From Nitrospiria bacterium (lineage in GTDB: Bacteria > Nitrospirota > CAKKRA01 > 9FT-COMBO-42-15), in the NCBI GenBank assembly GCA_919903585.1, contig CAKKST010000260.1:1-27382 (forward strand): a DNA stretch of 27,382 nucleotides, read 5' to 3'. Under the pieces are notes generated by a model. It was not told the DNA's origin. It was given only the letters and a program-made list of their open reading frames with translations, and searched no databases. Positions 1 through 6,897 of this stretch are shown here, piece by piece (position 1 is the stretch's first letter; every line of letters starts with the position of its first letter). The translations under genes were made by a program, and so were the position numbers.

Positions 1-104
1 AGTTTAAAATACCCCACACAAAAATCCGCACGATTATAAACATGAAAAGTCTCCTGAAGTGCGTTGAGGAACTGCTGCTCTATGTTATCAAAAATGCGCG
101 GCAT
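1..104 (-). CDS. PLD-domain/SNF2-type helicase, N-terminal fragment (runs off the left edge)
   Basis: Reading leftward from the ATG at 104-102, the minus strand is open to the window edge. It begins MPRIFDNIEQQFLNAL and continues through NRADFCVGYFKL, 34 codons in all. From memory this opening matches large DEAD/DEAH or SNF2-type helicases whose N-terminal part is a phospholipase-D-like domain, often found near restriction or defence genes. No helicase motif is visible because only the first 34 codons are inside the window. The start lies 2 bp after the fic stop codon, so the two genes are almost certainly co-transcribed and probably translationally coupled. A purine stretch inside the fic 3' end (GAGAAA) is the only candidate ribosome binding site. 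The family call rests on the N-terminus alone. Confidence 0.6.
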   Translation of the reverse strand, partial: MPRIFDNIEQQFLNALQETFHVYNRADFCVGYFK

Positions 105-106
105 AG

Positions 107-1240
107 CTATTTCTCAAACAATTCCAGATATTCTTTAAATACAAACAGCCTGTTTCTCTTAAATCCGGTTATTTCCTGCAAGATGCCTATTTTTTGAAAA
201 TCCTTTATAAGCTGATTTGCTGCTGGATGTGTAATATTTAGCGATTGGCATATCAACTTTGAACTGATAATAGGTTGTGAATAAAGTAACGCCAGCAGCC
301 GTTGTCCTGCCTTTGCTCGTTTGCCGAGCGTAAGGATTGCAGTTTCTGATGCGCGGCGCAATGCAATTATTTTCTCAAATGTCATTTTGCCTTTCTGCGC
401 GGTCTCTGCAATGCCGACAAGAAAAAACCTGATCCATTGCTCTATATTGCTTGCCCCCCGAGCCATTGTTAAAGAATCATAGTAAGCGCCCTTATTGCGT
501 TCAAAAAAATCGGATACATAGAGAGTCGGCTTGTTTAATATGCCCTTGTCAATGAGATAGAGAGTTATAAGCAAACGGCCAATACGGCCGTTGCCATCCG
601 AAAAAGGATGCATTGTCTCAAACTGATAATGGCTAATCGCATTTTTTATAAGATGCGGTATTTTAAGGTTGTCGTTATGCCAGAACTTCTCAAGGTCTGT
701 CAGTAAATCAGGAAGCTCATTGTGATGTGGCGGGATAAAAAAAGCATCTTTCAGGGTTGCCCCTCCTATCCAGTTTTGGCTTGTTCTGATTTCTCCCGGG
801 CTCTTATGCTCTCCACGCGCTCCTTGAAGGAGTATTCTGTGCGCCTCTTTAAGCAGTCTTATTGAAAGGGGCAGTTCTTTCAGTTTATCTATTGCAAAGT
901 TCATTGCCTTTGTATAATTTTGCACCTCTATCCAGTCGTTTTTGCGCTCAGGCTTTATTGCATATTCAGGCATAACTGCCTCATCAATGCCTGTTTGTGT
1001 CCCCTCTATTCTACTTGAAGTGATGGCTTCTTTTATTACATGCATGTGAATAAAAAAATCCACATCAGGAACAAGTATTGAATATGCATTTAGTTCACCC
1101 AGCAGCCTCGTTGCGTTTTCCAGTAAGATATCAATTTCTCTGTCATTCCAGACAAATGGAGTATTTATGAAGCTCGGAGAAAAACTTTTATATTCATATT
1201 GCTGCTTGTAACTACCTGATTTAAAGTGGTTTATTGTCAT
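107..1240 (-). CDS. Fic family protein (AMPylase-type) with C-terminal winged helix
   Basis: This 377-residue protein has a complete Fic active-site loop, HPFSDGNGRIGR at residues 211-222. The catalytic His211, the acidic Asp215 and the phosphate-binding Asn-Gly-Arg are all present, so NMP transfer (usually AMP from ATP) onto a target hydroxyl is expected. An (S/T)xxxE(G/N) inhibitory motif, SSRIEG at residues 75-80, lies N-terminal to the Fic core, as in self-inhibited class II Fic proteins. Residues from about 300 to 377 look like a winged helix-turn-helix, so the protein may bind DNA and regulate its own operon. The gene is followed after 2 bp by a helicase-like gene and is preceded by a promoter overlapping a perfect palindrome. 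The ATG at 1240 has only a weak ribosome binding site (CGGA). The target protein is unknown. Fic identity is secure; the role in defence is inferred from the neighbour. Confidence 0.93.
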   Translation of the reverse strand: MTINHFKSGSYKQQYEYKSFSPSFINTPFVWNDREIDILLENATRLLGELNAYSILVPDVDFFIHMHVIKEAITSSRIEGTQTGIDEAVMPEYAIKPERKNDWIEVQNYTKAMNFAIDKLKELPLSIRLLKEAHRILLQGARGEHKSPGEIRTSQNWIGGATLKDAFFIPPHHNELPDLLTDLEKFWHNDNLKIPHLIKNAISHYQFETMHPFSDGNGRIGRLLITLYLIDKGILNKPTLYVSDFFERNKGAYYDSLTMARGASNIEQWIRFFLVGIAETAQKGKMTFEKIIALRRASETAILTLGKRAKAGQRLLALLYSQPIISSKLICQSLNITHPAANQLIKDFQKIGILQEITGFKRNRLFVFKEYLELFEK

Positions 1241-1269
1241 GCCATTATTTCCGTTACATATGGATTTTT

Positions 1270-1301
1270 ATATGTAAAGTTTAGCAATAAACTTTACATA
1301 T
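1270..1301. promoter_or_regulatory. Perfect 14-bp inverted repeat, candidate operator of the fic operon
   Basis: The arms ATATGTAAAGTTTA (1270-1283) and TAAACTTTACATAT (1288-1301) are exact reverse complements around a 4-bp centre. The palindrome covers the whole spacer and -10 of the predicted fic promoter. A further half-site, GTTACATATGG, lies at about 1254-1264, closer to the fic start. It is AT-rich with no T-tract pointing away from a gene, so a dimeric repressor site is likelier than a terminator. The Fic winged helix is the obvious candidate ligand, but that is inference. Confidence 0.7.
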
Positions 1302-1306
1302 GTCAA
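1278..1306 (-). promoter_or_regulatory. Predicted sigma70-type promoter of fic
   Basis: On the minus strand TTGACA (1306-1301) is followed after exactly 17 bp by TAAACT (1283-1278). The -35 is a perfect consensus and the -10 matches at 4 of 6 positions. The expected transcription start is about 30 bp upstream of the fic ATG. The element sits inside the palindrome at 1270-1301, so a protein bound there would block polymerase. Confidence 0.6.
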
Positions 1307-1335
1307 TTTAAATGTAATTTTGTGATGGGGGCAGC

Positions 1336-1396
1336 GAGGGTTTCTTTCATCGCTGAAAGGAGCTGCTGCTCTATAGTTATCAAAACCCCGCGGCAT
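1336..1396 (-). pseudogene. Frameshifted remnant of a second helicase N-terminus
   Basis: From the ATG at 1396 the minus strand encodes MPRGFDN, then a 1-bp insertion, then IEQQLLSAMKETL in the next frame. This closely matches the start of the helicase at the left edge (MPRIFDN then IEQQFLNALQETF). Similarity stops after about 20 codons. The shifted frame runs on to a TGA at 1305-1303 that overlaps the fic promoter -35. The differences in the second half are mostly synonymous or conservative, so this was once a coding sequence and not a fresh duplication of noncoding DNA. A purine-rich stretch (AAAAGG) precedes the ATG, as for a former real start. Confidence 0.6.
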
Positions 1397-1505
1397 AATA
1401 GCCTTTTTTTCTTAGAAGTCTTCCTACGCTGTTTTGGCTGCTTTGACGAAGTCAATTTTACTCTTAACTTATTAAGGGTCTCATAATTGAATTGACATGG
1501 ATTAG

Positions 1506-1642
1506 AAAATCTCCCCCCTGCTTAATACATGCAGGGGCAGGCTCTTGCCCCTCTTTGCCAAAGAGGGGTAACACACCCCTTAATCCCCTCTTGATAGAGG
1601 GGAAATCCCTCCCTTTGGAAAAGGGAGGTTAGGAGGGATTTT
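1506..1642. repeat. Cluster of GC-rich palindromes (MITE/REP-like element)
   Basis: Successive hairpins fill this stretch. They are CCCCTGC/GCAGGGG (1515-1537), CCCCTCTTT/AAAGAGGGG with a 3-bp loop (1548-1568), CCCCTCT/AGAGGGG (1585-1602) and CCTCCCTTT/AAAGGGAGG with a 3-bp loop (1608-1628). The ends form an imperfect inverted repeat: AAAATC plus CTCCC on the left, GGAGGGATTTT on the right. No reading frame is supported. It resembles short nonautonomous repeats scattered between genes in many environmental Gram-negative genomes. The rest of the 511-bp gap between fic and proS holds the operator, the gene remnant, an 8-bp-stem hairpin (1667-1687) and the proS promoter. Confidence 0.6.
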
Positions 1643-1666
1643 ACAAATATGTCGTTACAATTATAA

Positions 1667-1687
1667 GACTGTTAATAAATAACAGTC
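1667..1687. promoter_or_regulatory. 8-bp inverted repeat upstream of the proS promoter
   Basis: GACTGTTA (1667-1674) and TAACAGTC (1680-1687) are perfect reverse complements around ATAAA. The element lies about 28 bp upstream of the proS -35. It has no T-tract, so it could be an operator or a residual repeat. No regulator can be assigned. Confidence 0.3.
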
Positions 1688-1714
1688 AAGCTTATTGAGT
1701 TCACCATCTTCTTC

Positions 1715-1743
1715 TTGAAAGCCGATGGTATTTGTGATATAAA
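1715..1743 (+). promoter_or_regulatory. Predicted promoter of proS
   Basis: TTGAAA (1715-1720), a 17-bp spacer and TATAAA (1738-1743) make a strong sigma70-type promoter. Only 8 bp separate the -10 from the proS ATG at 1752 and no Shine-Dalgarno sequence is present, so the mRNA may be leaderless. Confidence 0.6.
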
Positions 1744-1751
1744 CTTATTTC

Positions 1752-3431
1752 ATGCGTCATTCTAAATTATTAATCCCCACACTAAAGGAAGACCCCTCAG
1801 AGGCAGAGGCAATAAGCCATAAGTTAATGATAAGGGCAGGCCTTGTGCGCCAACTTGCCGCAGGGCTTTATATTTACCTTCCGCTTGGCCTTATAGTCCT
1901 TGACAAGATAAACAGGATTTTAAGGGAGGAGATGAACGCCATCGGTGCACAGGAAATCTCCATGCCTGTGCTGCACCCCGCTGAGGTGTGGCAGCAGACA
2001 GGCAGGTGGAATGAGATAGGCGAGGAGATGTTCCGCCTAAAGGACAGGAGCGGCCGTGATATGTGCCTCGGCATGACACATGAGGAGATAGTAACATGGC
2101 TTGCAGCGGGAGAGATACGCTCTTATCGTGATTTGCCTCAGACATGGTATCAGATACAGACAAAACTGAGGGACGAGGCAAGGCCAAAGAGCGGTGTTTT
2201 GCGCACAAGAGAATTTTTAATGAAGGACTCCTACTCCTTTGATGCAGATGAAAAAGGCTTAGATAAAAGTTATCAGCTCCATCTTGAGGCATATAAAAAG
2301 ATATTTGAAAGGAGCGGATTAAAGTTCTATGTTGTTGAGAGCGACCCTGGCATGATGGGCGGCGCTGTTGCCCATGAGTTCATGGCGCCCTCACCTGCTG
2401 GCGAGGATGAGATTGTTTTGTGTGAATGCGGTTATGCAGCAAACATAGAACTTGCCAAATCAATTCCGACAAAACCTGAATTTTCAGACTGGAAATTAGA
2501 AGAGGTTGCAACACCTGATTCAAGGACAATTGATGAGGTGTCCGCATTTTTAAAATTGGATAAAAGGCTTTTTATAAAGAGCCTGATTGTTGTCTCTCAA
2601 AAAGGCCCTGTAATGGCGCTGGTACGCGGCGATCAGGAGGTGCATGAAAAAAAGCTGAGAAGGTTGATTGGTGAATTCAGACCTGCACATAAGGAAGAGG
2701 TAAAGGAGTTTACAGGCATTGAGGCAGGGTTTATTGGCCCAATAAAATGCAAATTGCCGATTATAGCAGATGAGTCTTTGAAGGAAGGGAATTATGTGAC
2801 AGGTGCAAATAAAGAGGGCTACCATATAAAAGGTATTGTGCCAAAGAGGGATTTTACAGCAGATTTTGCAGACATACATGCTGCAAAGGCAGGCGACGGC
2901 TGTCCCAAGTGCAGAAAGACATTGGCATCAGAAAAGGTAATTGAAATAGGGAATATATTTAAGCTCGGCACAAAATACTCTGAGCCATTGAAGGCATACT
3001 ACCTTGATGAACATGGCAAAGAGAAGCCGATTATAATGGGAAGCTATGGCATTGGTCCTGCGAGGATCGCTGCTGCTGCAATAGAGCAAAACCATGATGA
3101 GAATGGCATAATCTGGCCATTATCCATTGCCCCATTTCAAGTCCAGATATTGCCATTGAACATGAAAAACGAGTCTGTAAAGAAGACAGCAGACGAGATT
3201 TATCAGGGCCTATTAAAAGAGAAGATAGAGGCATTGATTGACGACAGGGAGGCAAGCCCCGGCATAAAATTCAAGGACGCTGACCTTATAGGCATACCAT
3301 ACAGGATTGTTGTTGGTGAAAAGGGCTTGAAAGAGGGATTAGTTGAGATAAAGGAGAGGAGGACAGGGAAGGTGGAAAAGATAAAAACAGAGGCTGCAGT
3401 TGAACATATCCACAAAAAGCTCCTACAGTAA
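1752..3431 (+). CDS. proS: Prolyl-tRNA synthetase, bacterial type with editing insertion
   Basis: This 559-residue cytoplasmic class II aminoacyl-tRNA synthetase charges tRNA-Pro with proline. The N-terminal RQLAAGLYIYLPLG and the motif 2 region with LRDEARPKSGVLRTREF followed by MKDSYSFD are typical of bacterial ProS. The C-terminal part contains the motif 3 segment GSYGIGPARIAAAAIEQ. An insertion of roughly 160 residues between motifs 2 and 3 corresponds to the INS editing domain, which hydrolyses mischarged Ala-tRNA-Pro. The length is close to the usual 560-575 residues. The ATG at 1752 starts right at the conserved N-terminus. There is no ribosome binding site, and a strong -10 sits 8 bp upstream, so a leaderless transcript is plausible. 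A translation gene cluster follows after about 200 bp. Confidence 0.97.
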   Translation: MRHSKLLIPTLKEDPSEAEAISHKLMIRAGLVRQLAAGLYIYLPLGLIVLDKINRILREEMNAIGAQEISMPVLHPAEVWQQTGRWNEIGEEMFRLKDRSGRDMCLGMTHEEIVTWLAAGEIRSYRDLPQTWYQIQTKLRDEARPKSGVLRTREFLMKDSYSFDADEKGLDKSYQLHLEAYKKIFERSGLKFYVVESDPGMMGGAVAHEFMAPSPAGEDEIVLCECGYAANIELAKSIPTKPEFSDWKLEEVATPDSRTIDEVSAFLKLDKRLFIKSLIVVSQKGPVMALVRGDQEVHEKKLRRLIGEFRPAHKEEVKEFTGIEAGFIGPIKCKLPIIADESLKEGNYVTGANKEGYHIKGIVPKRDFTADFADIHAAKAGDGCPKCRKTLASEKVIEIGNIFKLGTKYSEPLKAYYLDEHGKEKPIIMGSYGIGPARIAAAAIEQNHDENGIIWPLSIAPFQVQILPLNMKNESVKKTADEIYQGLLKEKIEALIDDREASPGIKFKDADLIGIPYRIVVGEKGLKEGLVEIKERRTGKVEKIKTEAAVEHIHKKLLQ

Positions 3432-3539
3432 CATTCCTTTAAAAGAAGATATTCCTGCTAAAAATTCGGATTTATTTTATTCTTGCAAAATGAGCGGTTT
3501 TATGATATTTATATTAAGTTTAAATCCCACACGTCTGCC

Positions 3540-3625
3540 GTATTGCAGGAGGCGGTGTCCTGAATATCAGGATCCTTCTGCGAGTTGATGGGGGCGGAGG
3601 AAAAAAACCAAAAGGCAAGGAGGTG
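3540..3625 (+). promoter_or_regulatory. Structured leader upstream of rpsB (candidate S2 autoregulatory region)
   Basis: Between proS and rpsB lie a perfect small hairpin TCCTGA-ATA-TCAGGA (3558-3572), flanking GC-rich segments able to pair, and the strong ribosome binding site AAGGAGGTG (about 3617-3625). A possible promoter (TTGCAA at about 3484, weak -10) lies upstream. In other bacteria ribosomal protein S2 represses its own rpsB-tsf mRNA through leader structure. Whether this leader belongs to a known S2 leader class cannot be settled by eye. Confidence 0.3.
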
Positions 3626-3634
3626 AAAAAGAAA

Positions 3635-4441
3635 ATGGCTGTTTCACTCAAGGAACTGTTAGAAGCAGGCGTTCATTTCGGCCATCAGACCAAACGCTGG
3701 AACCCCAAGATGAAGAAATTTATCTTTGGAGAGCGTAATGGTATACACATAATTGACCTTCAAAAGACCCTGAAGAAGTTTAATGAGGCATGTGACTTTA
3801 TTAAAGGCATAACAGCAAAGGGAGAGGCCGTGCTTTTTGTTGGCACCAAAAGACAGGCACAGGAGGCTATTGAACAAGAGTCAAAGAGATGCGGCATGTT
3901 TTATGTTAATCAGCGCTGGCTTGGCGGCATGCTGACCAATTTTAAGACTATAAAAAAGAGCATCAGCAAGTTGAAGAAATTGGATACAGATAAGGCAAAT
4001 GGCGTTTTTGAGCTTCTGCCAAAAAAAGAGGTCATCAAATTAGAAAAGGAGCGCACCCAGCTCCAGAAGCTGCTTGGCGGCATAAGGGAGATGAATGCCC
4101 TGCCCGGCGCGCTGTTTGTGATTGATTCAAAAAAGGAGTTGATTGGAATCAATGAGGCAAGGCGGCTTGGCATTCCTGTAGTTGCTGTTGTGGATACAAA
4201 CTGCGATCCCGATGAGGTTGATTATATAATACCGGGCAATGATGATGCCATAAGGGCTATTAAACTCCTCACATTAAAGACAGCAGATGCTGTTATTGAA
4301 GGTAAGCAGGCCCTGTCAGAGAAGCCGCAGGCAGTAACTGCAGAGGCAATAGAAGCTGCTGCGCCAAAGGCAGAGGAGACCGAGACACCAACCGAGCTTC
4401 CAATGGAAGCTGCATTAGACGCAGGAAAGATAAAATCCTGA
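3635..4441 (+). CDS. rpsB: 30S ribosomal protein S2
   Basis: S2 joins the small ribosomal subunit late and is needed for S1 docking and initiation. The protein opens MAVSLKELLEAGVHFGHQT followed by RRWNPKM-like KRWNPKMKKF, the standard S2 signature. It also contains VNQRWLGGMLTNF and the C-terminal PGNDDAIRAIKLL. The ATG at 3635 is preferred over the in-frame GTG at 3623, because AAGGAGGTG lies just upstream at the right distance and the family begins at MAV. This gives 268 residues, slightly longer than average because of an Ala/Glu-rich tail. It heads the rpsB-tsf-pyrH-frr cluster and is followed by a strong hairpin with a T-rich tail. Confidence 0.97.
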   Translation: MAVSLKELLEAGVHFGHQTKRWNPKMKKFIFGERNGIHIIDLQKTLKKFNEACDFIKGITAKGEAVLFVGTKRQAQEAIEQESKRCGMFYVNQRWLGGMLTNFKTIKKSISKLKKLDTDKANGVFELLPKKEVIKLEKERTQLQKLLGGIREMNALPGALFVIDSKKELIGINEARRLGIPVVAVVDTNCDPDEVDYIIPGNDDAIRAIKLLTLKTADAVIEGKQALSEKPQAVTAEAIEAAAPKAEETETPTELPMEAALDAGKIKS

Positions 4442-4449
4442 TTATTTTA

Positions 4450-4493
4450 TTACAGGAGGCTGACTATCAGCCTCCTGTAATATTTCTTTATTT
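4450..4493 (+). terminator. Intrinsic terminator/attenuator between rpsB and tsf
   Basis: TTACAGGAGGCTGA (4450-4463) and TCAGCCTCCTGTAA (4467-4480) form a perfect 14-bp stem with a 3-base loop. The sequence TATTTCTTTATTT follows. It begins 9 bp after the rpsB stop. Since tsf lies downstream with no obvious strong promoter between, it probably attenuates transcription and sets the S2 to EF-Ts ratio. Confidence 0.75.
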
Positions 4494-4541
4494 ACAAGAA
4501 CTGATAAAATAAATATTTAATGCAATGGTGAAGGCGGGGCT

Positions 4542-4580
4542 TTCAGGGGCAGGTGCAAAATGCGGCCTGAATTAGGAGGA
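4542..4580 (+). promoter_or_regulatory. tsf leader hairpin and ribosome binding site
   Basis: TTCAGG (4542-4547) can pair with CCTGAA (4566-4571) just upstream of the ribosome binding site AGGAGG (4574-4579), which is 8 bp before the tsf ATG. The hairpin is short and could modulate access to the site. Its role is inferred. Confidence 0.3.
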
Positions 4581-4587
4581 TTTATTA

Positions 4588-5205
4588 ATGGTTGTTGATG
4601 CATTATTAGTGAAAGACCTAAGAGAGAAGACAGGTACTGGTATTATGGAGTGTAAAAAGGCGCTCTCAGAAGCAGGAGGGGATATCAATAAGGCAATAGA
4701 TCTCCTGCGGCAGAGAGGGCTTTCAGCAGCATCAAAAAAGGCTGACAGGGTTGCAGGTGAAGGCGCAATCGGGTCTTATATCCACACAGGAGGCAAACTG
4801 GGCGTCCTTGCGGAGGTAAACTGTGAAACAGATTTTGTTGCGAGGAATGATGAGTTCAAGGAATTTGTTAAGGATATTGCAATGCAGATTGCAGCAGCCA
4901 GCCCGTCCCCGCTTTATGTAAAAAGGGAGGATGTTCCGTCTGATGTAATTGAAAAGGAAAGGGAAATCTACAGCGTACAGGCAAAGGAATCAGGGAAGCC
5001 GGCAAATGTTATGGAAAAGATCGTTGATGGAAAACTGGAGAAGTTTTATACTGACTTCTGTCTGACGGAGCAGGTCTTCATAAAAGATCCTGAAGGAAAA
5101 CTCAGGATAAAGGACATTGTAGGCCAGAAGATAGCAAAATTCGGTGAAAATATAGTTATAAGGAGATTTGTCAGATTTAAGATCGGCGAGGCAAATCCTG
5201 CCTGA
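4588..5205 (+). CDS. tsf: Elongation factor Ts (short form)
   Basis: EF-Ts is the nucleotide exchange factor that recycles EF-Tu-GDP. The N-terminal UBA-like region has LREKTGTGIMECKKAL, and the core has GVLAEVNCETDFVARNDEF, both diagnostic. At 205 residues it is the short form found in many phyla, with a single core subdomain in place of the duplicated core of the 283-residue E. coli protein. Two extra codons precede the usual start region. The ATG at 4588 has an excellent ribosome binding site (AGGAGG). It lies 147 bp downstream of rpsB, behind a terminator-like hairpin, and 14 bp upstream of pyrH. Confidence 0.97.
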   Translation: MVVDALLVKDLREKTGTGIMECKKALSEAGGDINKAIDLLRQRGLSAASKKADRVAGEGAIGSYIHTGGKLGVLAEVNCETDFVARNDEFKEFVKDIAMQIAAASPSPLYVKREDVPSDVIEKEREIYSVQAKESGKPANVMEKIVDGKLEKFYTDFCLTEQVFIKDPEGKLRIKDIVGQKIAKFGENIVIRRFVRFKIGEANPA

Positions 5206-5219
5206 GCGGAATCGCAAAG

Positions 5220-5933
5220 ATGCCAAAAACAAGATATAAAAGGATACTCCTTAAAATAAGCGGGGAGGCCTTAATGGGCGACAGGGGTTATGGCATTGAC
5301 CCTGCTGTTATTAATGCCATAGCCAATGAGATAAAGGAGGTATATAAACTCGGCACCCAGATTGCCATTGTGATCGGGGGAGGCAATATATTCCGCGGCC
5401 TCATTGGAAGCGCACGGGGTATGGAACGGGCATCAGCAGACTATATGGGGATGCTTGCCACAGTGTTGAATGCCCTTGCCCTTCAGGATGCGCTTGAGAA
5501 GCTTAACGTAGATACAAGGGTGCAGACAGCAATAGATATGCGTGAGCTTGCAGAGCCGTATATAAGGAGAAGGGCAATAAGGCACCTTGAGAAAAAGAGG
5601 GTCGTAATATTTGCTGCAGGAACAGGAAACCCCTATTTTACAACAGATACCGCAGCATCGCTGCGGGCAATGGAGATAGGCGCTGATGTAATTATTAAAG
5701 GCACAAAGGTTAACGGCGTATATGATTCGGATCCGATGAAGAATAAAAAGGCCAAAAAGTATGATAGGCTAAATTACCTTGAGGTATTGCAAAAGGGATT
5801 GAAGGTAATGGATGCAACTGCAATCTCACTTTGCATGGACAACAACCTCCCGATTATAGTATTTAATCTTAAGAAGAATGGCAATATTAAAAGGATAGTC
5901 CTCGGGGAGAAGATCGGGACTACTGTAAGTTAA
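5220..5933 (+). CDS. pyrH: Uridylate (UMP) kinase
   Basis: PyrH converts UMP and ATP to UDP and ADP in pyrimidine nucleotide synthesis. It is a hexameric amino-acid-kinase-fold enzyme unrelated to eukaryotic UMP kinases. The N-terminal LKISGEALMG, the glycine-rich IGGGNIFRG, and GTGNPYFTTDTAASLRA are hallmarks. The length of 237 residues is normal. It sits between tsf and frr in the conserved order. The start codon has only a weak upstream GGAA, suggesting coupling to tsf translation. The stop is 1 bp before the frr start. Confidence 0.97.
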   Translation: MPKTRYKRILLKISGEALMGDRGYGIDPAVINAIANEIKEVYKLGTQIAIVIGGGNIFRGLIGSARGMERASADYMGMLATVLNALALQDALEKLNVDTRVQTAIDMRELAEPYIRRRAIRHLEKKRVVIFAAGTGNPYFTTDTAASLRAMEIGADVIIKGTKVNGVYDSDPMKNKKAKKYDRLNYLEVLQKGLKVMDATAISLCMDNNLPIIVFNLKKNGNIKRIVLGEKIGTTVS

Positions 5934-5934
5934 G

Positions 5935-6492
5935 ATGATTAATGCACTGAAAAAAAAGATGGCAGAACGAATGGATACTACCTTGGATGTCCTCAGGAAG
6001 GAGTTTGCAAGCCTTCGCACAGGGAGGGCATCACTGTCTTTGCTTGATGGGATTAAGGTAGACTATTATGGCAGCCTGACCCCTATGAATCAGGTTGCGA
6101 CCCTCGCTGTCCCTGAAAGCAGGCTGATTACCATACAGCCATGGGATCCTCAGGCGATAGAGGCCATTGAAAAGGCCATACTCTCATCCGGTCTCGGCCT
6201 GATGCCTTCAAATGACGGCAAGATAATCAGGCTTCCGATACCGTCTTTGACCGAGGAGAGGAGAAAAGAGTTAGTAAAGCTTGCAAAGAAGATGTCAGAG
6301 GATTTGCGCGTTGCCGTAAGGAATATAAGAAGGGATATAAATGAAGAGGTCAAAAAGATAGAGAAGGAAAAGAAAATTTCAGAGGATGAATCCCACAAGG
6401 CGCATGAGGATATCCAGAAGACTACTGACCAGTATATAAAAAAGATAGATGAAATACTTAAAAAGAAAGAGGAGGAGATAATGGAGGTATAG
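5935..6492 (+). CDS. frr: Ribosome recycling factor
   Basis: RRF acts with EF-G to split post-termination ribosomes. The 185-residue length is standard. The FASLRTGRASLSLLDGIKVDYYG segment (about residues 25-47, shown here in part), the VATLAVPESRLITIQPWD strand region and the C-terminal KKAEEDAHKAxED-like helix (KKISEDESHKAHEDIQ) are typical. The ATG at 5935 begins 1 bp after the pyrH stop, indicating translational coupling. No intrinsic terminator is seen in the 17 bp separating frr from the convergent receiver gene. Confidence 0.96.
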   Translation: MINALKKKMAERMDTTLDVLRKEFASLRTGRASLSLLDGIKVDYYGSLTPMNQVATLAVPESRLITIQPWDPQAIEAIEKAILSSGLGLMPSNDGKIIRLPIPSLTEERRKELVKLAKKMSEDLRVAVRNIRRDINEEVKKIEKEKKISEDESHKAHEDIQKTTDQYIKKIDEILKKKEEEIMEV

Positions 6493-6509
6493 CCAACTTT
6501 CTGCCTGCC

Positions 6510-6884
6510 TTAAGATTTGCCATTCCGCAGCACCCCCTCTATTTCCTCTATTAACAGGTTAATCTCAAAGGGTTTTGCAATAAATGCCGCTGCGCCAAGC
6601 CTATAGCTTTTCTTCTTGTCCATTAGCATATCTATTGCTGTAAGAAAGATTACCGGTATATCCTTTGTTGATGGATTATTCTTTAATCTCCTGCAGGCCT
6701 CATAGCCGTCCATCTTTGGCATTGCCGCATCAAGGATAATCAGATCAATCTTTTCTGCCCCAGCCTTCTCCAGCACCTCTAATCCATTGGAGGCAGCAAG
6801 GACAGTATAACCCTTATCCTCAAGCGCCAGCCTTATTATTAATCTGATATCCTCTTCGTCATCTGCAATAAGGATTTTTTGCAT
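6510..6884 (-). CDS. Stand-alone response regulator receiver (CheY-like)
   Basis: A single REC domain of 124 residues. The acidic pair Asp8-Asp9, phosphoacceptor Asp52 (in LDAAMPKMDG), Thr82 and Lys104 (in AKPF) are all present, so it should be phosphorylatable. There is no output domain, as in CheY or in relay proteins of the DivK type. It is the last gene of a minus-strand run and lies 58 bp downstream of the hybrid sensor, with a 31-bp palindrome between them. The sensor is its likely partner, although that sensor's ATPase domain looks damaged. It ends 17 bp from the convergent frr. Confidence 0.93.
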   Translation of the reverse strand: MQKILIADDEEDIRLIIRLALEDKGYTVLAASNGLEVLEKAGAEKIDLIILDAAMPKMDGYEACRRLKNNPSTKDIPVIFLTAIDMLMDKKKSYRLGAAAFIAKPFEINLLIEEIEGVLRNGKS

Positions 6885-6897
6885 AGATTATCAACCC

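Noticed and set aside
1226..1486. Plus-strand open frame of 86 codons over the fic promoter
   Set aside because: It overlaps the promoter, palindrome and helicase relic on the other strand, and has no ribosome binding site or recognisable sequence.
1640..1751. T-box or other aminoacyl-tRNA-responsive leader before proS
   Set aside because: The predicted promoter lies 8 bp from the start codon, so no leader RNA is left for such an element.
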